A stretch of DNA of 7,619 nucleotides from Tannerella sp. (GCA_031260095.1 JAIRKN010000210.1:1-7619); one strand, 5' to 3'; shown: positions 1-5,553, counted from the stretch's first letter. Numbers and translations: made by a program. Notes: generated by a model from the letters alone, not told the origin.

Positions 1-696
1 TTGTTTTATCAGGTAACGGAAATCTTTTTTTAAGGCATTGTTTGTAATGACAACCGCTTCTCCGAATAAGGCGCCGACTTTCGTTCCGCCGATATAGAAA
101 ACATCGCACATCTTTGCAATGTCAGGTAGCGTCAGGTCATTATTTTCTGCTGCCAGCCCATATCCCAAACGAGCGCCGTCCATAAATAACGGCAGGTTAT
201 TTGTCCGGCAAACGTCGCTCAACGCCTGTAATTCCTGTTTGGAATAGACGGTACCCCCTTCGGTCGGATTTGAAATATAAACCATACCGGGTTGTACCGT
301 ATGCTCGCGGTTAGCATCATGCCGATGTTCCGTCAGCATCTGCTCCACCTGATGGGCGGTCAACTTACCCTCTTTTGCCGGTAATGCAAGCACTTTGTGG
401 CCGGTAGCCTCGATAGCTCCTGTTTCGTGTACGTTAATATGTCCTGTTGTAGCAGAGACGACTCCCTGATGAGGCCGCAAAACGGAGGCAATTACCGTTA
501 TATTGGTTTGTGTGCCGCCAACCAGGAAATGAATATCCGCCGATTCGTTTTCACATATCTGACGGATGATACGCCGTGCATTTTCACAATAGTTGTCTTC
601 GCCATACCCTTTTGTCTGTTCAAAATTAGTTTCTGTCAGACGTTTTAATATCTGCGGGTGCGCACCTTCCGCATAATCACATTCAAATCGTATCAT
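1..696 (-). CDS. ltaE: Low-specificity L-threonine aldolase family protein (PLP enzyme), C-terminus cut by window edge
   Basis: Fold-type I PLP enzyme of the beta-eliminating lyase / threonine aldolase family, expected in the cytoplasm to cleave L-threonine or L-allo-threonine to glycine and acetaldehyde. The minus strand is open for 232 codons from ATG at 696 to base 1, about two thirds of the usual 340 or so residues; the rest lies outside the window. Visible family marks: N-terminal FECDYAEGAHP; GYGEDNYCENA (30-40); GGTQTN (60-65); GHINVHETGAIE (85-96); ISNPTEGGTVY (141-151); DGARLG (173-178), with Asp173 expected to hold the PLP ring nitrogen; and GGTKVGALFGEA (203-214), where Lys206 is the expected Schiff-base lysine. 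The start codon overlaps the stop of the upstream L,D-transpeptidase gene as ATGA, so translation is probably coupled and no own promoter is expected. Family assignment is firm; the true substrate is inferred. Confidence 0.9.
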   Translation of the reverse strand, partial: MIRFECDYAEGAHPQILKRLTETNFEQTKGYGEDNYCENARRIIRQICENESADIHFLVGGTQTNITVIASVLRPHQGVVSATTGHINVHETGAIEATGHKVLALPAKEGKLTAHQVEQMLTEHRHDANREHTVQPGMVYISNPTEGGTVYSKQELQALSDVCRTNNLPLFMDGARLGYGLAAENNDLTLPDIAKMCDVFYIGGTKVGALFGEAVVITNNALKKDFRYLIKQ

Positions 697-1388
697 ATCT
701 TTTGATGATCTGTTTTTAAATCCGGCAGGATCGTACTAAGGGCAAGGTAGTCGGGACTGTTTGCATAAATATAGAGTAGCGAGCCTTCTTTTATAGCGTC
801 AATAATCGGTTTGCTGACCGCTTCCGGGAGGGCGGGGCACCCTAAGCTCCGACCCAGTCTGCCGGATGATTTTATGACAGCCGGGTTTGCATACGGAGCG
901 CCGTGCATGACGATGGCACGTTCCCGCGCCTTGTCGTTGATATTTTTTTCAAGCCCGGTCAATAGAAGGGAATATCCGTTTTTGCCCTGATAGACGCTTT
1001 CCGTCAGGTAAAAGCCAAGTGAACTTTTATAGGAACCGCTTTGATTGGAAAAGGATGTCGCATAATTGCCGCCGCTGTTTCGTCCATGCGCTACATAGGA
1101 GGTGAACAACAGCTTTTTGTTTTTTACATCAATAACATACAATCGCTTTTCGGTGGAGGGTTTGGTAAAATCAATCAGTGTCAGCAGATCTTTTTTACGC
1201 TCCTTAATTTTGGAATAACCGGTAATAGCCTGCAGAAATGCGGCGTAGTTAACGGTTTCGGACAGGCCGGTTTCATGATAGAGTTCACAAGCGCCGGTTG
1301 ATACCTCCGCAACAGGTTCTGTGCCTCCCACGAACAGATGATTCGTCGGGATTAGGAGAAGTGATAATGACAGGAAAAACTTTTGCAT
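693..1388 (-). CDS. Murein L,D-transpeptidase catalytic domain family protein (YkuD_2 type), exported
   Basis: A 231-residue protein whose family (YkuD_2) is related to L,D-transpeptidases, enzymes that act on peptidoglycan stem peptides outside the inner membrane through a cysteine acyl-enzyme. The start is a hydrophobic signal peptide (residues 2-20, MQKFFLSLSL then LLIPTNHLF); it has no clear lipobox. The catalytic region covers about 83-212: YVIDVKNKKLLF, AHGRNSGG (100-107), then MHGAPYA (161-167) with His162, and GRLGRSLGCPALP (176-188) with Cys184 as the likely nucleophile. Length fits the family. The gene starts 43 bases after the stop of a second transpeptidase of another type, and its TGA overlaps the ATG of the threonine aldolase gene. 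A TATCTTTG box lies 20-27 bases before the ATG and may give it its own transcription. Family call is strong; whether it cross-links, attaches lipoproteins or hydrolyses is not visible. Confidence 0.9.
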   Translation of the reverse strand: MQKFFLSLSLLLIPTNHLFVGGTEPVAEVSTGACELYHETGLSETVNYAAFLQAITGYSKIKERKKDLLTLIDFTKPSTEKRLYVIDVKNKKLLFTSYVAHGRNSGGNYATSFSNQSGSYKSSLGFYLTESVYQGKNGYSLLLTGLEKNINDKARERAIVMHGAPYANPAVIKSSGRLGRSLGCPALPEAVSKPIIDAIKEGSLLYIYANSPDYLALSTILPDLKTDHQKI

Positions 1389-1407
1389 AATTCAAAAAAG
1401 AAAGGAG

Positions 1408-1415
1408 CAAAGATA
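1408..1415 (-). promoter_or_regulatory. Bacteroidota -7 box TATCTTTG before the YkuD_2 gene
   Basis: On the minus strand the bases read TATCTTTG, an exact match to the Bacteroidota -7 consensus TAnnTTTG, followed by CTCC. Transcription would begin near 1402, leaving a leader of about 14 bases. I find no TTTG at the expected distance upstream (nearest is 1443-1446, 27 bases away), so this may be a weak internal promoter within the leftward gene group or a chance match. Confidence 0.45.
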
Positions 1416-1431
1416 TGAAAAGGCAGATTTT

Positions 1432-2445
1432 TTATTCTATAACAAATACTAAACTTTCATAAACCGGCGCCCAGTTAAATACGAATTTCGCATGAGAACT
1501 GGCATTACGAACACACATATGTGATCTGGGGATCGTACCTAATGTCGGGCTGTATTCTATGATAGTCTTGCGCGGCGCATTGGAAGGTACGCCGTGGATA
1601 TAGCCCCCGTTACAAAAACGACTTGCATACGGGGCAAATCCTCCTGTTTTGGTGGAGCCGTCTTTCAGAAAGATCATTTTCACCTTTTTTTCCTGTACGA
1701 CAAAAATGCCCAGTGGAGTAGGGTGTGCATAAGGCGGATTGTAAACGCCTGTTGTAGCCGGATTCATACTTCTTATCCGCCATTCGGAACCGGCTTTCTC
1801 TATGGTTGCAATATTCTGGTTTGTCCGGTCGACAAATATAGTTTTCCTGAAATATAACGTATCCGTCTCTATCGGTTTGATATATTTGCGTGGCACAAGC
1901 CAGTCGCCGTCAAAATAAACGGTTGATACGCGGATAAGATTCGTCGTACCGGTTGATATTTTCACCAGTGAACCATCCGGGGCATAACGTTCGGGCGTAA
2001 TGGTGTCATCCGGCAGATAGAGCGGAATGCCCTGATAGCGTTCTGTGCCGAACGAATCGGTTACCAGTTTATAGCTGTTCCGTTTGAAATGACGGGCTAC
2101 GGGAGCTTCACCATTCTTATTTTGCCTGTTTTGCAGAACGCCCCATTGTGATTTCTTCAGTTGCACGGTCTCAAGCCGCGCCAATTCTTTTCTGATCTGA
2201 TCCCATTGGAATACGCGTGTAGTATCCTTATAAGGATATTCGTCTTCCAATGTATATTTATCATATAGGAGTTCTTTTTTCAGCAGGATATCATCTGCCG
2301 TAACTGTTTTGGGAAGTGCGGCGATCGTATCCGTAACCGGTAATGAATCAACATCTTCAGTTTCAACAGACGGATCTCCTTTTTTTTCAAAGATACAGGC
2401 GGATAAAATAAACAGATATAAAAAGACGAGGATTTTTGCGTGCAT
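1432..2445 (-). CDS. L,D-transpeptidase (YkuD family), predicted lipoprotein
   Basis: Peptidoglycan L,D-transpeptidase, predicted to be anchored as a lipoprotein in the cell envelope. I choose the ATG at 2445 (337 residues) over an upstream in-frame ATG at 2547. From 2445 the protein opens MHAKILVFLYLFILSAC, a lipoprotein signal with lipobox LSAC and Cys17 as the lipidated residue; the longer form would begin upstream of the promoter and bury this signal. Residues 18-60 are a polar linker. Residues 75-200 are a lineage-specific region I do not recognise. The YkuD domain is about 202-337: TPLGIFVV (243-250), GGYIHGVP (280-287) with His284, and RSHMCVRN (307-314) with Ser308, His309, nucleophile Cys311 and Arg313. 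The usual HGC is HMC here. Length is near twice a minimal YkuD protein because of the N-terminal part. It lies 43 bases upstream of the second transpeptidase and diverges from the permease gene. Confidence 0.92.
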   Translation of the reverse strand: MHAKILVFLYLFILSACIFEKKGDPSVETEDVDSLPVTDTIAALPKTVTADDILLKKELLYDKYTLEDEYPYKDTTRVFQWDQIRKELARLETVQLKKSQWGVLQNRQNKNGEAPVARHFKRNSYKLVTDSFGTERYQGIPLYLPDDTITPERYAPDGSLVKISTGTTNLIRVSTVYFDGDWLVPRKYIKPIETDTLYFRKTIFVDRTNQNIATIEKAGSEWRIRSMNPATTGVYNPPYAHPTPLGIFVVQEKKVKMIFLKDGSTKTGGFAPYASRFCNGGYIHGVPSNAPRKTIIEYSPTLGTIPRSHMCVRNASSHAKFVFNWAPVYESLVFVIE

Positions 2446-2508
2446 AAAGCCAATGTTTTTATCACATATATATGAATTCCACATAAAGAAAATGATATAT
2501 AATAAACA

Positions 2509-2538
2509 CAAAGGTAAAACATTTTTGGAGATCCCAAA
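2509..2538 (-). promoter_or_regulatory. Bacteroidota sigma-70 type promoter of the lipoprotein L,D-transpeptidase gene
   Basis: Minus strand: TTTG at 2538-2535, 18 bases of spacer, then TACCTTTG at 2516-2509, an exact TAnnTTTG -7 box. Transcription should begin near 2502, giving an AT-rich leader of about 57 bases before the ATG at 2445. The promoter lies inside the extended reading frame that would start at 2547, which argues strongly for the downstream start. Spacing is one base shorter than the usual 19. Confidence 0.65.
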
Positions 2539-2560
2539 ACCTTTCATATTGCGCGCAGTG

Positions 2561-2568
2561 TAATTTTG
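2561..2568 (+). promoter_or_regulatory. Possible rightward -7 box TAATTTTG
   Basis: TAATTTTG on the plus strand matches TAnnTTTG exactly. No convincing TTTG -33 box sits 18-20 bases upstream, so support is weak. If used, it would start a transcript near 2575 that runs through the inverted-repeat-rich gap toward the permease gene. It lies about 45 bases from the opposing -7 box of the leftward transpeptidase gene. Confidence 0.3.
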
Positions 2569-2715
2569 TGATATGATCCTACCGGGTTGCTTACCCCCTG
2601 CGGATTCGCTGGTGACGAAAGCAGGGAATAGGTTCGCAATGACGGGAGCAGGAGCAGCAATCGGAAAAAAACGGAGCGCCCGTCAAAAAAAACGGACCGG
2701 CCTCGTGCGGCAAGC

Positions 2716-2807
2716 CGTTAAGCAGCAGAAGGATGCACAAAAAATCTATGCTGTCTGAGCGAAGCGAGATCCATAGATTTTAGCCGACCGGAGTGAACAG
2801 CTTAACG
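2716..2807. repeat. Nested perfect inverted repeats (8 bp outer, 10 bp inner)
   Basis: The outer arms are CGTTAAGC at 2716-2723 and GCTTAACG at 2800-2807. The inner arms are AAAATCTATG at 2741-2750 and CATAGATTTT at 2772-2781, both perfect. The inner loop of 21 bases contains GAGCGAAGCGAG. The arms are on the same axis to within about half a base, so one RNA could fold both at once with an internal loop between them. Symmetry means either strand could form the structure. Function unknown. Confidence 0.7.
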
Positions 2808-2856
2808 AATGAAGTACACGAAGCCTTGAAAGTGCGGGCGCTCGCCGTCAGCGAAA

Positions 2857-2908
2857 CCGCAGAACGTGGAACGCTGCGGATGGATCATTCCAGAGGCAGA
2901 CCTTTTTT
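2857..2908 (+). terminator. Candidate intrinsic terminator or attenuator hairpins with T6 run
   Basis: CCGCAG (2857-2862) pairs with CTGCGG (2874-2879), and CGT/ACG inside extends the stem past a two-base bulge. Alternatively CTGC (2874-2877) pairs with GCAG (2896-2899), with TGGA/TCCA (2881-2884, 2889-2892) stacked inside around a TCAT loop, three bases before six Ts at 2903-2908. The second hairpin is short, so termination strength is doubtful. The two hairpins exclude each other, as in attenuators. Confidence 0.35.
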
Positions 2909-2921
2909 CATTTCACGTGCG

Positions 2922-2953
2922 CTTGGAAATCGCGGAAATTTCATGTAGTTTTG
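2922..2953 (+). promoter_or_regulatory. Bacteroidota promoter abutting the permease start codon
   Basis: TAGTTTTG at 2946-2953 matches TAnnTTTG exactly. CTTG at 2922-2925 could serve as an imperfect -33 box, with 20 bases between. Only four bases separate the -7 box from the ATG at 2958, so transcription would begin at or very near the start codon and the mRNA would be leaderless or nearly so. The permease N-terminus looks complete from 2958 and there is no good later start. Confidence 0.5.
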
Positions 2954-2957
2954 CGGG

Positions 2958-3992
2958 ATGATTCGTAAAAAGGCGCTTTTTTATCCTGCGGCGGCATGTA
3001 TACTGTTCATTTTATTTGCTGCCGATCTGATCTTCGGAGCCGTATCTATTCCGTTCGGGGAGGTGCTTCGTATTTTGTCCGGTGCGGATACGGAGAATGT
3101 TGCGTGGCGACATATTGTCCTGCAATCCCGTTTTCCGCAGGCTGTCACTGCGCTGTTGGCCGGAGCTTCTCTGGCGACAAGCGGATTATTGCTCCAGACA
3201 CTTTTCAAGAATCCGTTGGCCGGTCCGTCTATTTTGGGGATAAGTGACGGGGCCAGTTTGGGCGTCGCCTTGGTCATGCTCTTTTTCGGAAATTCATTCC
3301 ACCTGTTTTCCGCCTATTCTTTCAGCGGCTCCCTGGCTATGATTATGGCTGCATTTACAGGGGCGTGTATCCTTCTTGGCGTTATTCTTTATTTTTCCGG
3401 CAAAGTGACCAATGCCGTGATGCTCCTGATCATTGGCGTTATGGTCGGATACCTTGCTTCATCCGTCATTTCGATCCTTAATTATTACTCGTCGGCAGAC
3501 AGGGTACATGCTTACGTGATGTGGGGTATGGGTGATTTTTCCGGCGTTTCAAACGAACGGTTGCCCTTTTTCGTCTTTTGTTCGGTGGCCGGGTTATTTC
3601 TCTCCGTCCTGCTGATCAAGCCCCTTAACGCCCTGCTTCTGGGTGAAATGTATGCGGCAAACCTCGGAATAAAAGTGAAACGCACCCGTATCGTCATCCT
3701 GCTGTGCACCGGCTTGCTGACGGCGACGGCTACCGCATTTTGTGGCCCGGTCTCGTTCATCGGGCTTGCCGTTCCGCATATTGCACGACTGTTATTGGGT
3801 TCGTCCAATCATATAATGCTGTTGCCGGTTACGATTTTGTCGGGAGCCTCTGTTGCACTGCTCTGCAACCTGCTTACGGTGTTTCCCGGTACGGACAGCG
3901 TATTGCCCCTTAATGCCATTACGCCGATTATAGGTGCGCCGGTTATTATTTATGTGATCATAAACAGGAAGAATATCCAGTATTTTAATTGA
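2958..3992 (+). CDS. FecCD/BtuC-family ABC importer permease (iron chelate, heme or vitamin B12)
   Basis: Integral inner-membrane permease of the BtuC/FecCD family, moving an iron chelate, heme or cobalamin from the periplasm to the cytoplasm with an ATPase dimer. Its 344 residues fit the family, which has about ten membrane helices. Segments visible by eye are near 8-28, 62-80, 98-118, 124-147, 150-175, 203-222, 243-262, 287-308 and 320-336. Family marks: RFPQAVTALLAGASLATSG (58-76; Gln61 replaces the common Arg), QTLFKNPLAGPSILGISDGA (80-99), GPVSFIGLAVPHIARLLLG (263-281) and LNAITPIIGAPVIIYVI (318-334). The stretch GEMYAANLGIKVKR (229-242) is where this family meets the ATPase. The stop TGA is followed directly by the ATG of the ATPase gene. 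No periplasmic binding protein or TonB-dependent receptor is adjacent in the window, so the substrate cannot be named. Confidence 0.93.
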   Translation: MIRKKALFYPAAACILFILFAADLIFGAVSIPFGEVLRILSGADTENVAWRHIVLQSRFPQAVTALLAGASLATSGLLLQTLFKNPLAGPSILGISDGASLGVALVMLFFGNSFHLFSAYSFSGSLAMIMAAFTGACILLGVILYFSGKVTNAVMLLIIGVMVGYLASSVISILNYYSSADRVHAYVMWGMGDFSGVSNERLPFFVFCSVAGLFLSVLLIKPLNALLLGEMYAANLGIKVKRTRIVILLCTGLLTATATAFCGPVSFIGLAVPHIARLLLGSSNHIMLLPVTILSGASVALLCNLLTVFPGTDSVLPLNAITPIIGAPVIIYVIINRKNIQYFN

Positions 3993-5021
3993 ATGATGTC
4001 ACCTGCGCCCATTATCGAAACGTCCGGCTTAGTAATCGGATATATGCAAAAAGGTAAAAAACCGGAAGTGATACACGACTCGCTCCGTTTGCAACTGTAT
4101 GCCGGGAAACTGACAAGTCTGCTGGGATTGAACGGCGCCGGCAAATCTACGCTTTTGCGTACGCTCTGCGGTTTTCAGCCGGCCCTTGGCGGAGAGATCC
4201 GTATAAAAGGCCGTCCGCTATCCGGCTATTCGCAGGGAGAACTGTCGCGCACGATCGGCGTTGTCCTGACGGAGAAAACGAACGCAGGCGGTATTACGGC
4301 AGAAGAACTCGTTTCGCTCGGCCGTCATCCGTACACCGGCTTTTTCGGCCGTCTGAAAGCGACCGACAAGCGTATCGTCGCCGAATCGTTAGACGCTGTC
4401 GGTATGACTTGTAAGGCGTCCGGCTATCTGTCGGAACTATCCGACGGCGAACGGCAGAAGGTTATGATCGCCAAAGCGCTGGCGCAACAGTGTCCGGTCA
4501 TTCTGTTGGATGAACCGACCGCTTTTCTGGATGTGACGAGCCGCATTGAAACGATGTCGTTACTTCATCACCTGGCGGCAGAGCAGGGGAAAGCGATCCT
4601 CCTCTCTACACACGATCTGGATCTTGCCCTGCAAATGAGCGACTGCCTGTGGCTACAGGAAAAAGACCGGGAGATGACGTGCGGCGTTCCCGAAGACCTG
4701 ATCCTTAGCGGAGCGTTTGAATCCTTTTTTGATAAAAAAGGGATTACGTTCGATTCTTCTACCGGAAAACTAATGGCCGATAAACCGTCCTGTCCCATTG
4801 CCGTCGAAGGAGACTTCAATACCGCCTACTGGGTTGGAAACGCACTGATACGATACGGTTTCAGGCCATCCGCAACAGATCAGTCCAACGTAAAAATAAA
4901 CTGTTTCCGTCCGGACAAAATAACACTCTCCATACCGGGCCGTCCGGCGCTTGAGACCGCTTCCGTGGGCGGATTGATTTCTATCCTTACGATGCATAAA
5001 AATGAAATTCTATCCAAATAG
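3993..5021 (+). CDS. FecE/BtuD-family ABC transporter ATPase with extra C-terminal domain
   Basis: Cytoplasmic ATPase that should pair with the permease just upstream; zero bases separate TGA and ATG, so translation is probably coupled. A second ATG at 3996 is an equally possible start. Walker A is GLNGAGKST (45-53), the signature LSDGERQ (149-155), Walker B VILLDEPT (169-176) with Asp173 and Glu174, the D-loop FLDV (178-181), and the switch histidine His207 in STHD. The Q-loop is odd: where most relatives have VPQ, this one reads VVLTEKTNAGG (90-100) with no glutamine. At 342 residues it exceeds the usual 250-260; residues from about 264 to 342 form an extra region that begins CPIAVEG, continues through FNTAYWVGNALIRYGFRP and ends in VGGLISIL. 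I recall similar tails in Bacteroidales homologues but know no function. No promoter or clear T-run terminator follows before 5056. Confidence 0.93.
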   Translation: MMSPAPIIETSGLVIGYMQKGKKPEVIHDSLRLQLYAGKLTSLLGLNGAGKSTLLRTLCGFQPALGGEIRIKGRPLSGYSQGELSRTIGVVLTEKTNAGGITAEELVSLGRHPYTGFFGRLKATDKRIVAESLDAVGMTCKASGYLSELSDGERQKVMIAKALAQQCPVILLDEPTAFLDVTSRIETMSLLHHLAAEQGKAILLSTHDLDLALQMSDCLWLQEKDREMTCGVPEDLILSGAFESFFDKKGITFDSSTGKLMADKPSCPIAVEGDFNTAYWVGNALIRYGFRPSATDQSNVKINCFRPDKITLSIPGRPALETASVGGLISILTMHKNEILSK

Positions 5022-5055
5022 TATCTTTAGAAAAACTCGAGAAAGAACGTTTCAG

Positions 5056-5084
5056 TTACAAAAACAAGCCGGCTCATTTTGTAA
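5056..5084. repeat. Perfect 8-bp inverted repeat overlapping the -33 box; operator or terminator candidate
   Basis: TTACAAAA (5056-5063) and TTTTGTAA (5077-5084) are exact reverse complements, 13 bases apart, with the palindrome AGCCGGCT (5067-5074) between them. The right arm contains the TTTG -33 box (5078-5081) of the downstream promoter, so a bound repressor would block it. As RNA the repeat would form a hairpin after the ATPase gene, but no T-run follows (the next bases are TACCCCC), so a terminator role is less likely. Confidence 0.5.
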
Positions 5085-5108
5085 TACCCCCAACTTGCAT
5101 TATCTTTG
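5078..5108 (+). promoter_or_regulatory. Near-consensus Bacteroidota promoter of the GroES-like / Nfn gene group
   Basis: TTTG at 5078-5081, a spacer of exactly 19 bases, then TATCTTTG at 5101-5108. This matches the Bacteroidota housekeeping consensus TTTG-N19-TAnnTTTG at every defined position. Transcription should begin near 5113-5115, giving an AT-rich leader of about 28 bases before the ATG at 5142. It is the best promoter in the window. Confidence 0.85.
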
Positions 5109-5141
5109 TGCGATTTTAATCTGCTCATCGTTTAATTAGTT

Positions 5142-5525
5142 ATGCAATTATCCATTGACAACAAGGAACTTGACAAATTCCTGATGATTGGAGACAAAGT
5201 ACTGGTGAAACCTACTCATCCACAAGGCAAGACCAGATCCGGCCTGCTCCTTCCGCCGTCGGTACAGGAAGGCGAAAAACTTCAAACCGGTTATATCATA
5301 AAGACCGGCCCCGGTATACCCATACCTTCGCAAACCGACGAGGATGAGATCTGGAAAAAGAAAGAAGAGAACGTGACTTACTTGCCCTTGCAGGCAAAAG
5401 AAGGCGATTTGGCCATTTATCTCCAGAGCGCCGGGTTTGAAGTGCTTATCAATGAAGAAAAATTCCTGATATTGCCACATTCATCCATTCTGATGCTCGT
5501 CCGCGATAAAGATTTATTTGAATAA
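5142..5525 (+). CDS. GroES/Cpn10-family protein, stand-alone
   Basis: A 127-residue cytoplasmic protein with the Cpn10 fold; similar proteins in Bacteroidales are annotated as co-chaperone GroES family. The opening GDKVLVKPTHPQ (17-28) matches the start of GroES (RPLHDRVIVK region). RSGLLLPPSVQEGEK (32-46) aligns with the mobile loop, where GroES has the hydrophobic IVL tripeptide that docks on GroEL; here it is LLL. TGYIIKTGPGIPIP (49-62) matches the conserved GxVxxVGxG stretch, and the close with EVLINEEKFLILPHSSILMLV matches the final strands. It is about 30 residues longer than GroES, with an acidic/lysine-rich insert near 63-78 (DEDEIWKKKEEN). There is no groEL next to it; the next gene, 28 bases on, is an NAD(P)H-ferredoxin oxidoreductase subunit. 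It may be an accessory chaperonin lid or a protein that only shares the fold. Confidence 0.85.
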   Translation: MQLSIDNKELDKFLMIGDKVLVKPTHPQGKTRSGLLLPPSVQEGEKLQTGYIIKTGPGIPIPSQTDEDEIWKKKEENVTYLPLQAKEGDLAIYLQSAGFEVLINEEKFLILPHSSILMLVRDKDLFE

Positions 5526-5553
5526 AACCCGTAAAAAACATAAAACAACAGAA

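Larger units (their letters stand above)
2570..2910. other. Non-coding gap rich in inverted repeats; candidate structured RNA, attenuator or dispersed repeat
   Basis: No credible gene lies in this stretch of about 340 bases. It looks richer in G and C than the AT-rich flanks (by eye) and contains many pairing segments. These are CGTTAAGC (2716-2723) with GCTTAACG (2800-2807), nested around AAAATCTATG (2741-2750) with CATAGATTTT (2772-2781). Further on are TGCGG (2833-2837), CCGCAG (2857-2862), CTGCGG (2874-2879) and GCAG (2896-2899), where neighbouring segments can pair in competing ways, then a T6 run at 2903-2908. TTCGCTGGTGACG (2605-2617) and TTCGCAATGACG (2633-2644) form an imperfect direct repeat. 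Two A-runs at 2665-2671 and 2685-2692 are each followed by CGGA. I see no cobalamin riboswitch B12 box. A structured RNA, a leader of the transporter operon, or a mobile intergenic repeat would all fit; I cannot choose between them. Confidence 0.5.

Noticed and set aside
397..648. Plus-strand frame opposite the threonine aldolase gene
   Set aside because: Antisense to well-conserved coding sequence, and its translation shows no family features.
2665..2692. Leftward terminator from T-runs on the minus strand (ACGG..CCGT hairpin before T7)
   Set aside because: Stem of only four base pairs, and no leftward gene lies upstream within the gap that would need it.
2573..2758. Plus-strand frame of 61 codons in the divergent gap
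   Set aside because: Its product is a lysine/arginine/glutamine-rich low-complexity string with no recognisable family, and it runs through poly-A tracts and inverted-repeat arms. Better explained as non-coding.
2548..2957. Cobalamin (or other known) riboswitch before the BtuC-like permease
   Set aside because: I looked for the B12 box and the other conserved cobalamin riboswitch segments and found none; the hairpins present do not match a class I know.
5513..5520. TTTATTTG as a promoter for the nfnA-type gene
   Set aside because: One mismatch to TAnnTTTG and no TTTG at the right distance; the short 28-base gap favours co-transcription with the GroES-like gene.
5518..5553. TTG start giving 12 more residues for the NfnA-type protein
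   Set aside because: It overlaps the end of the GroES-like gene, adds only a lysine-rich tail, and the ATG at 5554 fits family N-termini.
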